A stretch of 60,295 bases of DNA from an uncultured Eubacteriales bacterium (lineage in GTDB: Bacteria; Bacillota; Clostridia; Oscillospirales; Oscillospiraceae): the NCBI GenBank assembly GCA_902465435.1, contig CABQNH010000007.1:1-60295 (forward strand), read 5' to 3'. Position numbers and translations under genes: made by a program. Below, in pieces: positions 52,195-60,295 of this stretch. The notes below the pieces were generated by a model that saw nothing but the letters and a program-made list of their open reading frames with translations, made no database searches and was not told where the DNA came from. Position 1 is the stretch's first letter; every line of letters starts with the position of its first letter.

Positions 52195-52367
52195 GCAGGC
52201 CGTCACACCTGCCGCACAGCACGAAACTACTATCGAAACGGCACGTGAAACCCACAAGACCAACGCGCAGAAGTCAGGTTCCCAAAGAATGGTTTAATCC
52301 AGCTGCGCCGGAGGCAGCCGCTGCGGACACCGCAAAGAGAGAGCAGGAAGAAATACAAAGACAATTG
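52195..52367 (+). other. Short unassigned stretch after the collagen-like gene
   Basis: One frame reads EWFNPAAPEAAAADTAKREQ with a Glu/Gln-rich continuation into the repeat; it lacks a ribosome site and ends inside repeat D. It may be debris of a lost coding region. No other structure is seen. Confidence 0.3.
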
Positions 52368-52964
52368 GGGAGTGCATTTTCAATGATGCACTCCCGCTTC
52401 AGACTGTCAATAAAGTCCGTAACCGTCAAAACAAGAAAACATTTCTGACGATTTCTATGTAAAACACATCCGTTCTACTTTCGGGAAATTCCAAACAAAT
52501 ATGGTGCAAAAAGTGGATGAGGTTCATTGTTTTGACTTGCTTCGGAACTCGCGCCCTACCGTACCTATGTACGCCTACGGGCGCGAGTTTCTCGCCTTCC
52601 GAACTTTCTTGATAGCCTGCCAGCGTGTCAAAAGAATTTTTGACACGCTGGGCTGGAGTGCATTCCAATGATGCACTCCCGCTTCAGACTGTCAATAAAG
52701 TCCGTAACCGTCAAAACAAGAAAACATTTCTGACGATTTCTATGTAAAACACATCCGTTCTACTTTCGGGAAATTCCAAACAAATATGGTGCAAAAAGTG
52801 GATGAGGTTCATTGTTTTGACTTGCTTCGGAACTCGCGCCCTACCGTACCTATGTACGCCTACGGGCGCGAGTTTCTCGCCTTCCGAACTTTCTTGATAG
52901 CCTGCCAGCGTGTCAAAAGAATTTTTGACACGCTGGGCTGGAGTGCATTCCAATGATGCACTCC
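52368..52964 (+). repeat. Interspersed repeat copies D and E as a perfect 285-bp tandem
   Basis: Two copies of the element (52400-52619 and 52685-52904) are identical and 285 bp apart. Three copies of one locus-specific hairpin (ggagtgcat/atgcactcc at 52368-52395, 52655-52680 and 52940-52964) alternate with them: H-element-H-element-H. The left terminal motif is cagactgtcaataaagt, the right actttcttgatagcctg (14 of 17 inverted matches). cagcgtgtcaaaa/ttttgacacgctg follows each right end. No spacers differ, so it is not a CRISPR array. Confidence 0.95.
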
Positions 52965-53008
52965 AGCGTTTTTCTTTACGCAAGAAAAGCGTGGAATACT
53001 TTTTGCTT

Positions 53009-53020
53009 TTGTGCTATAAT
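53009..53020 (+). promoter_or_regulatory. Extended -10 promoter of the regulator-exporter cassette
   Basis: TGTGC-TATAAT gives an extended -10 (TGN) about 38 bp before the response regulator ATG. The -35 (TGGAAT at 17 bp) is poor, so activation by the regulator itself is plausible. Confidence 0.5.
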
Positions 53021-53058
53021 TATTTTTAGCTTTTTGTAGATGGGCGGTTGATAAGAGC

Positions 53059-53757
53059 ATGGGATACAAACTTGCAATTTGCGATGACTCTGCTGCGGAT
53101 CGGCAATATGTTTTGAATATGGTAAACCGCTGGGCGGTGTCTGCCGGCTGCACGGTACACACCGATCTCTTTTCCTCCGCCGAGAGCTTTCTGTTCCATT
53201 ATGCGGAGGAAAGCGACTACGACATTCTGCTTCTGGATATTGAAATGGGCACGATGGACGGGGTCACGATGGCGAAGCACCTGCGCAAAAGCAATGACAC
53301 GGTGCAGATCATTTTTATCACAGGCTATTCCGATTACATCTCGGAGGGCTATGAGGTTGCCGCACTCCACTATTTGATGAAACCCGTAAAGGAAGAGAAG
53401 CTCTGCTCGGTGCTCGACCGTGCCGCAGAGAAGCTGTCCAAGAATGAAAAAGTCTTGAACTTTGAAATCGGAGGCGAAATGGTGCGTGTGCCGATTTATC
53501 AAATTCGGTATGCCGACGTATTCGGCAACTACGTTACCATTCACGCTCTGTCTGACGTTACGGTAAAAATGACTTTGGGCGAGCTTGAAAAACAGCTTGA
53601 CGAGCGCTTCTATCGTGTGGGGCGTTCAACGATCATCAACCTAACGCAGATCAGCCGTGTAACCAAGACAGAAATCAAACTGAGCGATGGAACCGCCATT
53701 TCTCTCCCTCGTGGAGCATATGACGGTATAAACCGTGCCATTATCAACATGAGGTAA
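53059..53757 (+). CDS. LytTR-family response regulator
   Basis: A 232-aa AgrA/LytR-type regulator. The receiver domain (1-120) has the acidic pair CDDS, phosphoacceptor Asp in LLLDIEMGTMDG, and the conserved Lys in YLMKPVKEEKL. The C-terminal LytTR domain (about 138-232) has YADVFGNYVTIHAL and FYRVGRSTIINLTQI. It binds DNA direct repeats as a dimer. No strong RBS is seen (GATAAGAG). Five bases before the kinase gene. Base composition is lower in G+C than the chromosome around it. Confidence 0.93.
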   Translation: MGYKLAICDDSAADRQYVLNMVNRWAVSAGCTVHTDLFSSAESFLFHYAEESDYDILLLDIEMGTMDGVTMAKHLRKSNDTVQIIFITGYSDYISEGYEVAALHYLMKPVKEEKLCSVLDRAAEKLSKNEKVLNFEIGGEMVRVPIYQIRYADVFGNYVTIHALSDVTVKMTLGELEKQLDERFYRVGRSTIINLTQISRVTKTEIKLSDGTAISLPRGAYDGINRAIINMR

Positions 53758-53762
53758 GGCGT

Positions 53763-54425
53763 ATGGGATTGTTTTCAAAAAAAATAGAGAAACAGATCGC
53801 TTCCTATCAGCACGAGCTGATTGAAACGCATTACCGGGAAGTGGATAATATGTACCGTCAGATCCGCGGCTGGCGGCACGACTACCGCAACCACATTCAG
53901 ACGATGAAAGCATACGCAGCAAATGGCGACCTCGATGCCATCAAGAATTATCTTGACCTGCTCGACGAAGATCTGACTACCGTTGATACGGTAATCAAGA
54001 CCGGCAATCCTATGACCGACGCTATTCTCAATTCCAAGATTTCCCTTGCAAAAGCAAAAGGAATTGAGGTCGTGGCAGATGCACATATTCCCGTAAAACT
54101 GAAATCCTCAGAGATTGATCTGTGCTGCATCATTGGCAATCTCTTTGACAATGCCATTGAAGCGAGTGTGAAGCTACCGGAAAATCAGCGTGTGATCCGT
54201 GTATATATGGACATGAAAAACACCCAGCTCTATATTTCCTTTACCAACTTTACAGCCGGTAAGAAGATGAAAAAGGAAGGTAAGCTGTTCCGCAGCACGA
54301 AAGGCGACGGACACGGTTTCGGTCTTGTTCGCATAGATGCGATTGTGGAACGGCTCGATGGATACATCAGCCGCAATAGTGAGGACGGGGCGTTTACAAC
54401 TGAAATACTGCTTCCGCAGGTGTGA
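53763..54425 (+). CDS. Cytosolic GHKL histidine kinase without sensor domain
   Basis: A 220-aa protein of the AgrC-like GHKL class. An amphipathic start is followed by the His-box WRHDYRNHIQTM (phospho-acceptor His about 40), N-box NLFDNAIEAS and G-box GHGFGLVRID. No transmembrane helix exists, although AgrC-type kinases normally carry six or seven. So it cannot sense an outside ligand alone; it may be controlled by the exporters or be truncated at the gene level. RBS GAGGTAAGG. Confidence 0.9.
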   Translation: MGLFSKKIEKQIASYQHELIETHYREVDNMYRQIRGWRHDYRNHIQTMKAYAANGDLDAIKNYLDLLDEDLTTVDTVIKTGNPMTDAILNSKISLAKAKGIEVVADAHIPVKLKSSEIDLCCIIGNLFDNAIEASVKLPENQRVIRVYMDMKNTQLYISFTNFTAGKKMKKEGKLFRSTKGDGHGFGLVRIDAIVERLDGYISRNSEDGAFTTEILLPQV

Positions 54426-54457
54426 TAATTTGCAATTCATCACCCAGAAATGACGAT

Positions 54458-54489
54458 TCGTCCCCGAAATCAACCGGGGACGATTTTTT
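54458..54489 (+). terminator. Terminator/attenuator between kinase and exporter genes
   Basis: The stem tcgtcccc/ggggacga with a ten-base loop and TTTTTT, 32 bp after the kinase stop. TGTGC-TATCAT (54490-54499) follows directly and may be a second promoter, so exporter genes could be transcribed separately. Confidence 0.8.
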
Positions 54490-54524
54490 GTGCTATCATA
54501 AGCGCAGAAAGGATGGTGGTTTTT

Positions 54525-56384
54525 ATGGTTAAGGAAAAAACTCAAAAAGCCAAAAAAGAAAAAGCTTCCAAGCCTAAATACAACATGGCTCAAAACTCTT
54601 GGTTTATGATAAAGCTCGCTTGGACTTCGGGAGAGAAAAAGGTTATCGTGCTCAGCTTGTTATCCGCACTTTTCGCTGTGGCACTCAACCTTATCAATCT
54701 GTATGTTTCCCCCACGATACTCTCTGTGGTGGAGCGACAGGCATCGGTCACAGAGCTGATCGTAACAATAGTGGTATTCGTTGCTGCGCTGATGCTCGTC
54801 TCGGCGGCTTCCTCGTATGTGAACACGAACACCCTGTACGGAAGAATCAGCGTTCGTTGCGAGATCATCAATCTGCTAAACAGAAAGATGGCAACGACAT
54901 CATATCAGAATATCAGTGATGAGAGATTCAAAACGCTGAAAATCAAGGTGCAGGAAACGATTGGTTCAAACAGGGCAGCTACGGAAGCTGTTTGGACAAC
55001 GCTGACGGATTTGACAACTAACATTGTCGGCTTTGCGTTTTATGTGGTTCTGATGTCCTCCATTCAGCCGCTTCTGCTGCTTGCGATACTTGCCACAACG
55101 GTTGTCTCCTATTTTGTCAGCAACCGTTTGAGTGAATGGGGCTATAAGCACCGTGAAGAAGAATCCGAGTATTCTACACAGATATACTATCTTGATCGTC
55201 AATCAAGCGATTTAACCGTTGCAAAGGACATCCGTATTTTCGGGTTGCGTTCCTGGCTCGATGACCTCTATGCAAAAAGCATGGCGGCTTATACTGCGTT
55301 CAAGCGTAAAGAACAAGGCGTTTATATTTGGGCAAGCGTTACTGATCTTGTACTTACCTTCCTCCGTAATGCGATTGCCTACGCCTACCTTATCGGTCTT
55401 GTAATCGGAAATGGGCTTGGTGTATCAGAGTTCTTACTGTTCTTCGGCGCAGTTGGCGGCTTTACGGCATGGGTGTCGGGTATTCTCGGTGGCTTTAATA
55501 CACTTCATAAGCAATCTTTGGATATTTCTTCTGTTCGTGAATGCCTTGAATTTCCCGAACCTTTCAAGTTTGAGGACGGAGAGCCCATTAAAACAGAAGA
55601 AAACAGACTTTACGAAATCAGACTTGAAAACGTATCCTACCGTTATCCCGGCGCTGACAAAGATACGCTCACGAATATCAATCTGACGCTCCATCCCGGT
55701 GAAAAACTTGCTGTTGTTGGTTTGAATGGTGCCGGTAAAACGACACTTATCAAGCTGATCTGCGGCTTCCTTGATCCAACAGAGGGACGCATCCTCCTCG
55801 ACGGAAAGGACATCAGAGATTACAACCGCAGGGATTACTACAAGATGTTCTCGGCGGTGTTTCAGGAGTTCTCACTCCTTGCCGGTACGATTGCAACCAA
55901 CGTGGCACAGGACAGCGTTGGTATTGATATGGAGCGTGTTGTGGACTGTGTTGAAAAAGCTGGGCTTCGAAAGAAAATCGAATCCTTGAAAGATGGATAC
56001 GAAACCTATTTGAACCGAGAAGTCTTTGAGGATGCTATACTCCTTTCGGGCGGTGAAACGCAACGCCTTATGCTTGCCCGTGCGCTATACAAGAACGCTC
56101 CGTTTATTGTACTTGACGAGCCTACGGCGGCACTTGATCCTATCGCAGAGTCGGAAATGTATCAAAAGTACAATGAAATGACAAGCGGTAAATCCTCTAT
56201 CTACATCTCTCACCGCCTTGCCTCCACTCGTTTCTGCGACCGTATCATTATGATTGCGGATGGCGGCATTGGTGAAGAAGGAACGCACGATGAACTCTTA
56301 AAAGCAGGCGGTAAATACGCAGAGCTTTATGAGGTTCAGAGCAAATACTACAAGGAAGGAGAGGACGAAAATGAAGAAAACTGA
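54525..56384 (+). CDS. ABC exporter half-transporter (cassette subunit 1)
   Basis: A 619-aa protein: a lysine-rich N-terminus (KEKTQKAKKEKASKPK), six transmembrane helices (about 40-330), and an ATPase with Walker A GLNGAGKTT, Q-loop FQEFSLLAG, signature LSGGETQR, Walker B IVLDEPTAALD with intact Glu, and H-loop ISHRLAS. ATG at 54525 has AAAGGATGG upstream; an ATG at 54450 lies in the terminator region. The stop overlaps the next gene by 14 bp. Likely a peptide or antibiotic exporter partner; substrate unknown. Confidence 0.92.
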   Translation: MVKEKTQKAKKEKASKPKYNMAQNSWFMIKLAWTSGEKKVIVLSLLSALFAVALNLINLYVSPTILSVVERQASVTELIVTIVVFVAALMLVSAASSYVNTNTLYGRISVRCEIINLLNRKMATTSYQNISDERFKTLKIKVQETIGSNRAATEAVWTTLTDLTTNIVGFAFYVVLMSSIQPLLLLAILATTVVSYFVSNRLSEWGYKHREEESEYSTQIYYLDRQSSDLTVAKDIRIFGLRSWLDDLYAKSMAAYTAFKRKEQGVYIWASVTDLVLTFLRNAIAYAYLIGLVIGNGLGVSEFLLFFGAVGGFTAWVSGILGGFNTLHKQSLDISSVRECLEFPEPFKFEDGEPIKTEENRLYEIRLENVSYRYPGADKDTLTNINLTLHPGEKLAVVGLNGAGKTTLIKLICGFLDPTEGRILLDGKDIRDYNRRDYYKMFSAVFQEFSLLAGTIATNVAQDSVGIDMERVVDCVEKAGLRKKIESLKDGYETYLNREVFEDAILLSGGETQRLMLARALYKNAPFIVLDEPTAALDPIAESEMYQKYNEMTSGKSSIYISHRLASTRFCDRIIMIADGGIGEEGTHDELLKAGGKYAELYEVQSKYYKEGEDENEEN

Positions 56385-58245
56385 TAAAGTGTCGTTGAAA
56401 AGAGCTTTTGCGACCAACCATCGAGCGCTCAAATTGATTTATAAGCATTACCCGCAAATGGTAGTATCTCAGTTGTTGAGTGTGGCTTGGAATGCGCTCA
56501 CGCCATACGTTGGTATTTTCCTCTCCGCACTTGTGATTGACGAGCTTGCAGGAGGCAGAGATGTGAAGCGGCTCCAGATGCTCGTAATCATCACACTTGC
56601 ATCTGCGGCGGTGATCGCATTGGGCACAGCACTCCTTAACAAGTGGAAAGAAACGCAGAACGCAGGCTGGTGGTTCAAGATTGAGCATATCGTTTCCGAA
56701 AAGATGCTTGATACAGATTACGTCAATCTTGATGATACACATACTGCCGAAATGCTGTCCACCATTCGTCAGAACTTTAACGGCGGCGGTTGGGGTCTTG
56801 GTCAAGTGCTTGAGTGTTTCAAAGAGCTTTGCTCCTCTATCTTTACAATCCTCGGCGGTCTTGCGCTGACAGTATCCTTGTTTGCGATTAAGGTTCCCGA
56901 CGATGCAGGCACATTGACTTTACTGAATAACCCTTTGGTTGTTCTTGGCATTATTATCGTGATGTTGGTTGTTACCTTCATTGCACCAATGTTAAATAAC
57001 AAAGCCGGGAGCTATTACGCAAAACACGCCAATTCCCATAATCTTGGTAATCGTCTATTGGGCTTTTATGGCTATCTCGGTTATTACAGCGCTCTTGCAA
57101 CCGATGTGAGAATATATCGCCAAGATAAGATCTGCGAAAGATACAATCGCAATAAAGAAGATACTTTTGGTTCTAATGGCTTATTTGCACATTTTGCACG
57201 AGGTCCGATGGGGTTATATCGTGCTGCCGGTGCTGCTGTCTCGGTGATTTTTACAGGAATCGTATATGCTTTTGTGTGCCTCAAAGCGATGGCGGGTGCA
57301 TTTGGTCTTGGTTCTGTTACACAGTATGTAGCATCTATTGCAAAGGTCTCCGGCGGTATGTCAAGCCTTGTTTCCAATGTTGGTGTTATGTGCAACAACA
57401 CGCCTTTCCTTGAACTGACCTTTGACTTCCTTGATATTCCCAACAATATGTACCAAGGAAGCCTTACCGTTGAAAAACGCCGTGACAGAAAATATCAAGT
57501 TGAGTTCCGCAATGTATCCTTCAAATATCCGGGCAGTGACAACTATGCGCTTCGCAACGTCAATATGAAATTTGAGATCGGTAAGCGTCTTGCCGTTGTC
57601 GGTATGAACGGAAGCGGTAAAACCACGTTTATCAAATTGCTGTGCCGTCTGTATGACCCCACCGAGGGAGAAATTTTGCTTAACGGCATTGATATTCGCA
57701 AGTACAATTATCGTGAATACATGGACATTTTCTCCGTTGTGTTCCAGGACTTCAAGCTGCTCAGTTTGAAGCTCGGTGAGAATATAGCCGGCAAGGTTGA
57801 TTACGATAAGGAGCTTGTCATTGACTGTCTTGAAAAAGCAGGATTCGCAGACAGATTTATCAAAATGAAAGACGGCACGGAAACTTATCTCTACAAAGAC
57901 TTCGACACCAAAAACGGCGTTGACGTTTCCGGCGGCGAAGCACAGAAGATCGCCATTGCCCGTGCGCTCTACAAGGATGCGCCGTTCATCATTTTAGACG
58001 AACCCACTGCAGCTCTCGACCCGATTGCCGAAGCGGAGATTTACGGAAAGTTTGACGAGATCGCAGGCGACAAAACCGCCATCTACATCTCCCACCGTCT
58101 ATCCTCTTGTAAGTTCTGCGACGAGATCGCTGTGTTCCACGAGGGTGCAGTCATTCAGCAAGGCTCCCACGCTTCTCTCGTTGCCGACACAAACGGCAAA
58201 TACTACGAACTGTGGCACGCACAGGCACAGTATTATACGGAATAA
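56371..58245 (+). CDS. ABC exporter half-transporter (cassette subunit 2)
   Basis: A 624-aa protein: six helices (about 25-330), then Walker A GMNGSGKTT, Q-loop FQDFKLLSL, signature VSGGEAQK, Walker B IILDEPTAALD, H-loop ISHRLSS. Both subunits keep catalytic Glu, unlike the pair at 2718-6355, so both ATP sites may be active. Start at 56371 has AAGGAGAGG upstream. It overlaps subunit 1 and ends at a perfect terminator. Its second and third helices are separated by a long loop. Confidence 0.92.
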   Translation: MKKTDKVSLKRAFATNHRALKLIYKHYPQMVVSQLLSVAWNALTPYVGIFLSALVIDELAGGRDVKRLQMLVIITLASAAVIALGTALLNKWKETQNAGWWFKIEHIVSEKMLDTDYVNLDDTHTAEMLSTIRQNFNGGGWGLGQVLECFKELCSSIFTILGGLALTVSLFAIKVPDDAGTLTLLNNPLVVLGIIIVMLVVTFIAPMLNNKAGSYYAKHANSHNLGNRLLGFYGYLGYYSALATDVRIYRQDKICERYNRNKEDTFGSNGLFAHFARGPMGLYRAAGAAVSVIFTGIVYAFVCLKAMAGAFGLGSVTQYVASIAKVSGGMSSLVSNVGVMCNNTPFLELTFDFLDIPNNMYQGSLTVEKRRDRKYQVEFRNVSFKYPGSDNYALRNVNMKFEIGKRLAVVGMNGSGKTTFIKLLCRLYDPTEGEILLNGIDIRKYNYREYMDIFSVVFQDFKLLSLKLGENIAGKVDYDKELVIDCLEKAGFADRFIKMKDGTETYLYKDFDTKNGVDVSGGEAQKIAIARALYKDAPFIILDEPTAALDPIAEAEIYGKFDEIAGDKTAIYISHRLSSCKFCDEIAVFHEGAVIQQGSHASLVADTNGKYYELWHAQAQYYTE

Positions 58246-58251
58246 ACCAAA

Positions 58252-58287
58252 TTTAGAGCAGTTCTCACTTTCGGGAACTGCTCTAAA
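58252..58287 (+). terminator. Terminator of the regulator-exporter cassette
   Basis: The perfect 13-bp stem tttagagcagttc/gaactgctctaaa, seven bases after the stop. Confidence 0.85.
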
Positions 58288-58573
58288 CGGTTTATTTACA
58301 TATGACATTGCGTAACCTGACGCATTGGGTAGTGTCAGCTCGTCTTATTATCATGCGGAACTGCAATAGAGCGATTGAATCGTTCCCTTGCTGTTCCGTA
58401 TGATAAGCGCCATTCTTTTGAAATTTCCATGGTTTCGGGGTGACCGCTAAGTTCCCGGCGGCATGGTTGAAGCGCCAAACCATATTTTTAAGCCCGTACC
58501 GAAGGAAATACATCGGAATGGGCTTTGTAACGTAAAATGAAATACCAACAGCCGGAATTGCCGTGGTCAACCG
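58288..58573. other. Intergenic stretch after the cassette
   Basis: No supported gene. A minus-strand frame (58292-58570) contains YFLRYGLKNMVWRFNHAAGN, which looks protein-like, but it has no ribosome site and would begin at a TTG inside the neighbouring stop region. It may be a degraded coding fragment. Confidence 0.4.
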
Positions 58574-59476
58574 TTAGTCGCTGTTTTTATGCGTTCCATA
58601 TTTCTCCGCCATTTCTTTTGTATGTGCATGAAGCAGTTTCAGCGCTCGCGTTTGGACACACAGGAGCTTCGTTTGATCCGTGTCTGCAAACTCGCGCTTG
58701 ATCCTCGCAGATGCTGCCGCATGACTATCTCCTGTTCTGCTTTCATCCGCTGCCGATAGGAACCTTTGCAGCAACCCCAAATCGCTGGAGTAATGAAGCT
58801 CCACAAGCTTTGCCCGGTACTCTAACTCCGCGGGGGTGATTCCGGGAAATTGCTTCATATCTACGGTGTGCTGCGCTTCATGCTTCAGAAGGGAAACAAG
58901 AAACCGCTCGCTTTCGAAATCATACGCCTGCTCAATGCAGTTGATCGTGCCGTCGGGCGAGGCCCAGCCGCCCGTACCGTACCTGCCGAAGGTCAGATAA
59001 TCCATCCAGCTGCGAAATACGAAGCCTTTGAGAATGTTGACGGTATATTCCGCCGTTCCGCTCGGCAGCTCGACACAGTAGACGGTCGGAACCGTATCCC
59101 TCCAAATATAAGGTCCGTAATATCCCTGAGTCTTCCCAAAAAGCGCATGATAGCCCTCCGCCTCAAACACAGATTGAAGCCGCCCCGCCAGAAGCGTTTC
59201 GTCCGCATCCTGCATATCCAGAAGCATCCGCAGCTGCTTCAGCAGCTTGTCTGCGGCCTCTGCCTCCGGGAGGCCGCAATAAAAGGTGTCCCGAAAATAG
59301 ATCTGATAGAAACGCAGGATGTCATTAAGATTGTTTGGTATTTCATAGGTGCGATATTTACAATCCTCAAAGACTGCGACATACGCGGGGAGGATCTCTT
59401 TGAATTCCTTGTGATCGCGCATGTATGCAATCGCGCCTTTCACATCCCCATTCAGAAAAAACCGGCTAATTTGCAT
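58574..59476 (-). CDS. Putative HEAQH zinc metalloprotease-like protein
   Basis: A 300-aa soluble protein with no signal peptide. Near residue 199 is LLKHEAQHTVD, an HExxH zinc motif, and 17 residues later PAELEYRAKLVEL, whose Glu could be the third gluzincin ligand. The N-terminal half is helical and unfamiliar. I do not recognise the family. AGAAGGGAATG precedes the ATG. Single gene between the cassette and the rRNA operon. Proteolysis is inferred from the motif only. Confidence 0.7.
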   Translation of the reverse strand: MQISRFFLNGDVKGAIAYMRDHKEFKEILPAYVAVFEDCKYRTYEIPNNLNDILRFYQIYFRDTFYCGLPEAEAADKLLKQLRMLLDMQDADETLLAGRLQSVFEAEGYHALFGKTQGYYGPYIWRDTVPTVYCVELPSGTAEYTVNILKGFVFRSWMDYLTFGRYGTGGWASPDGTINCIEQAYDFESERFLVSLLKHEAQHTVDMKQFPGITPAELEYRAKLVELHYSSDLGLLQRFLSAADESRTGDSHAAASARIKREFADTDQTKLLCVQTRALKLLHAHTKEMAEKYGTHKNSD

Positions 59477-60131
59477 TGCTGCATTCCCTTCTGTCAGTAT
59501 GAATTTAAATTACGCTTTCGTTTTCTTGTAAATACTTTAGGTATTGTGCCGATGAACTGCATAGACGGTACAATAGCCACGGCCGGAGGCTCCTATCAAA
59601 TTGCAGGAATTTAGGCCATGGGTCTGACCAAGTCATAGGAGCGCAACCCTAGGACAAACGTCAGCGGAATTGAAGTCGCCAACATCAGCATGAAATTGCC
59701 TGCCGATCCTAATGGGGCGACACCTCTCGAAATGATCCGATAGAATCGCACTTTTCGCTCTTTTCTTTGCGCTATTTACTCTTCCGCAGCCGTGTGGCCA
59801 GCAAAGCGCTTCTGCACCATCGTGGAATCGCCTAAGCTCTCTGCAGTCTATAATAGCCTTCTCTCTGACTCAGTTAGCGAGCAACTCCTATTTGCAAGCA
59901 GTCAAAACCTCCTGCTAAGCCGGCGGCTTGATTAAACGCTATAAGGGCTTTTTACCGGCAGTTATCAAATGCATTAAATGCCTCACCGCCCGTAAACAGG
60001 CATCAACTATTTCCTAAGTACATACGAATTTGTTAAATTACGACACCAACTCGCTTCGCTCGATACTTGAAGCGAAAGCTTTTTTACGGGATTCCCCACC
60101 GGAATAGCCAGTTCTTCCTGAATTCAAAAGA
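59477..60131. other. Gene-free region before the rRNA operon
   Basis: I see no gene. One plus-strand stretch (about 59615-59742) reads NVSGIEVANISMKLPADPNG after a stop codon and could be a degraded fragment. A GATAC..GAAGCG hairpin region occurs near 60045-60085. G+C is lower than in the main operon. No repeat copy is found here. Confidence 0.5.
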
Positions 60132-60158
60132 AAAAGCACTTGCCGAAGCAAGTGCTTT
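60132..60158 (-). terminator. rRNA/tRNA operon terminator
   Basis: On the minus strand aaaagcacttgc-ttcg-gcaagtgctttt is followed by TCTTTT, directly after the tRNA 3' end. Confidence 0.85.
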
Positions 60159-60234
60159 TGGCTCCCCCTGTTGGGCTCGAACCAACGACCCCATGATTAA
60201 CAGTCATGTGCTCTACCAACTGAGCTAAGGAGGA
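60159..60234 (-). tRNA. tRNA-Asn (GTT)
   Basis: 76 nt including an encoded CCA. The acceptor arm TCCTCCT pairs with AGGGGGA. The D arm is TAGCTCAGTTGGTAGAGCA, the anticodon loop CTGTTAA gives GTT, and the T arm has GGTTCGAGCC. It follows 5S rRNA by eight bases and is co-transcribed with it. Confidence 0.97.
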
Positions 60235-60242
60235 ATATATAT

Positions 60243-60295
60243 GTTGGCGTTACCTATTTTTGCGGCCAGTCGCCCGGCAACTATCGTCGGCGAAG
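60243..60295 (-). rRNA. rrf: 5S rRNA, 3' part (runs off window)
   Basis: The minus strand from the window edge reads cgccgacgatagttgcc, then gggcgactggccgc and aaaataggtaacgccaac, the loop E/helix IV-V and 3' end pattern of 5S rRNA. The 5' half lies outside. It implies a minus-strand rRNA operon ending in tRNA-Asn. Confidence 0.85.

Noticed and set aside
52245..52448. Protein containing RLSIKSVTVK, also seen in frames at 52-666 (minus) and 40771-41442 (plus)
   Set aside because: The shared peptide is just the repeat end translated; the frames have no common start, no RBS and break in other copies.
52368..52964. CRISPR-like array
   Set aside because: The units are 285 bp, identical and have no variable spacers; no cas gene is near.
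58292..58570. 92-codon minus-strand gene
   Set aside because: Part looks protein-like, but the only start is a TTG without ribosome site at the end of the neighbouring gene.

Overview
The window reads as a chromosomal segment of a G+C-rich, endospore-forming member of the Bacillota, class Clostridia, most likely order Oscillospirales. The evidence is gene content: spoIVA next to a SipL-type LysM/SPOCS gene, a SigH-type sigma factor, type III glutamine synthetase, PASTA kinase, CdaA/CdaR, RemA, AGGAGG ribosome sites and sigma-A promoters with 17-bp spacers. Species cannot be fixed by eye.

Layout. 1-2.35 kb is a scar: a truncated interspersed repeat, frameshifted or stopped prophage/ICE fragments, a membrane gene cut at its 3' end and a small membrane gene with a nonsense codon. 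2.5-8.5 kb holds a heterodimeric ABC exporter with one degenerate ATP site, then a DUF2079 membrane protein. 8.6-29.1 kb is almost entirely minus-strand. From a strong promoter at 29.15 kb run cdaA-cdaR-rseC-like-DUF5685-dnaJ-like-TM-yicC-remA-gmk-rpoZ-priA-def-fmt-rsmB-rlmN-stp-prkC-rsgA, with stop/start overlaps or short gaps at nearly every junction. A terminator then separates sipL and spoIVA, each preceded by a SigE-like promoter. The block joins c-di-AMP synthesis, nucleotide and translation functions, replication restart and Ser/Thr signalling to forespore coat assembly.

29.2-33.4 kb holds a cysteine-desulfurase-like gene with DUF3343, then ispF-ispD-murD, whose promoter is back to back with that of the RNase P RNA gene. 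33.9-48.1 kb is mostly housekeeping: a GH25 lipoprotein, a CapA-like lipoprotein, an Sfp-type transferase, a zinc-ribbon protein, the sigma factor, ruvCAB, glnN, yetF-DUF4363, nrdR, murI and DUF1846. 48.2-52.2 kb has an HtrA protease, an orphan structured intergenic stretch, an HPr-kinase-like P-loop protein and a frameshifted collagen-like (BclA-type) gene with a possible SigK promoter.

53.0-58.3 kb is a visibly lower-G+C cassette: a LytTR response regulator, a GHKL kinase with no sensor domain, and two ABC exporters. It sits directly after a perfect 285-bp tandem duplication of the interspersed repeat. The window ends with a putative HEAQH metalloprotease, tRNA-Asn and the 3' end of a 5S rRNA, so a minus-strand rRNA operon lies just outside.

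The most unusual structure is the repeat family itself. At least six full, partial or decayed copies occur in 60 kb. Each good copy is about 220 bp with imperfect 17-bp terminal inverted repeats and internal palindromes. Its left end abuts a terminator-type hairpin whose sequence differs from locus to locus, and in the intact copies that locus-specific hairpin recurs on the far side. It looks like a non-autonomous mobile element that targets intrinsic terminators and duplicates them.
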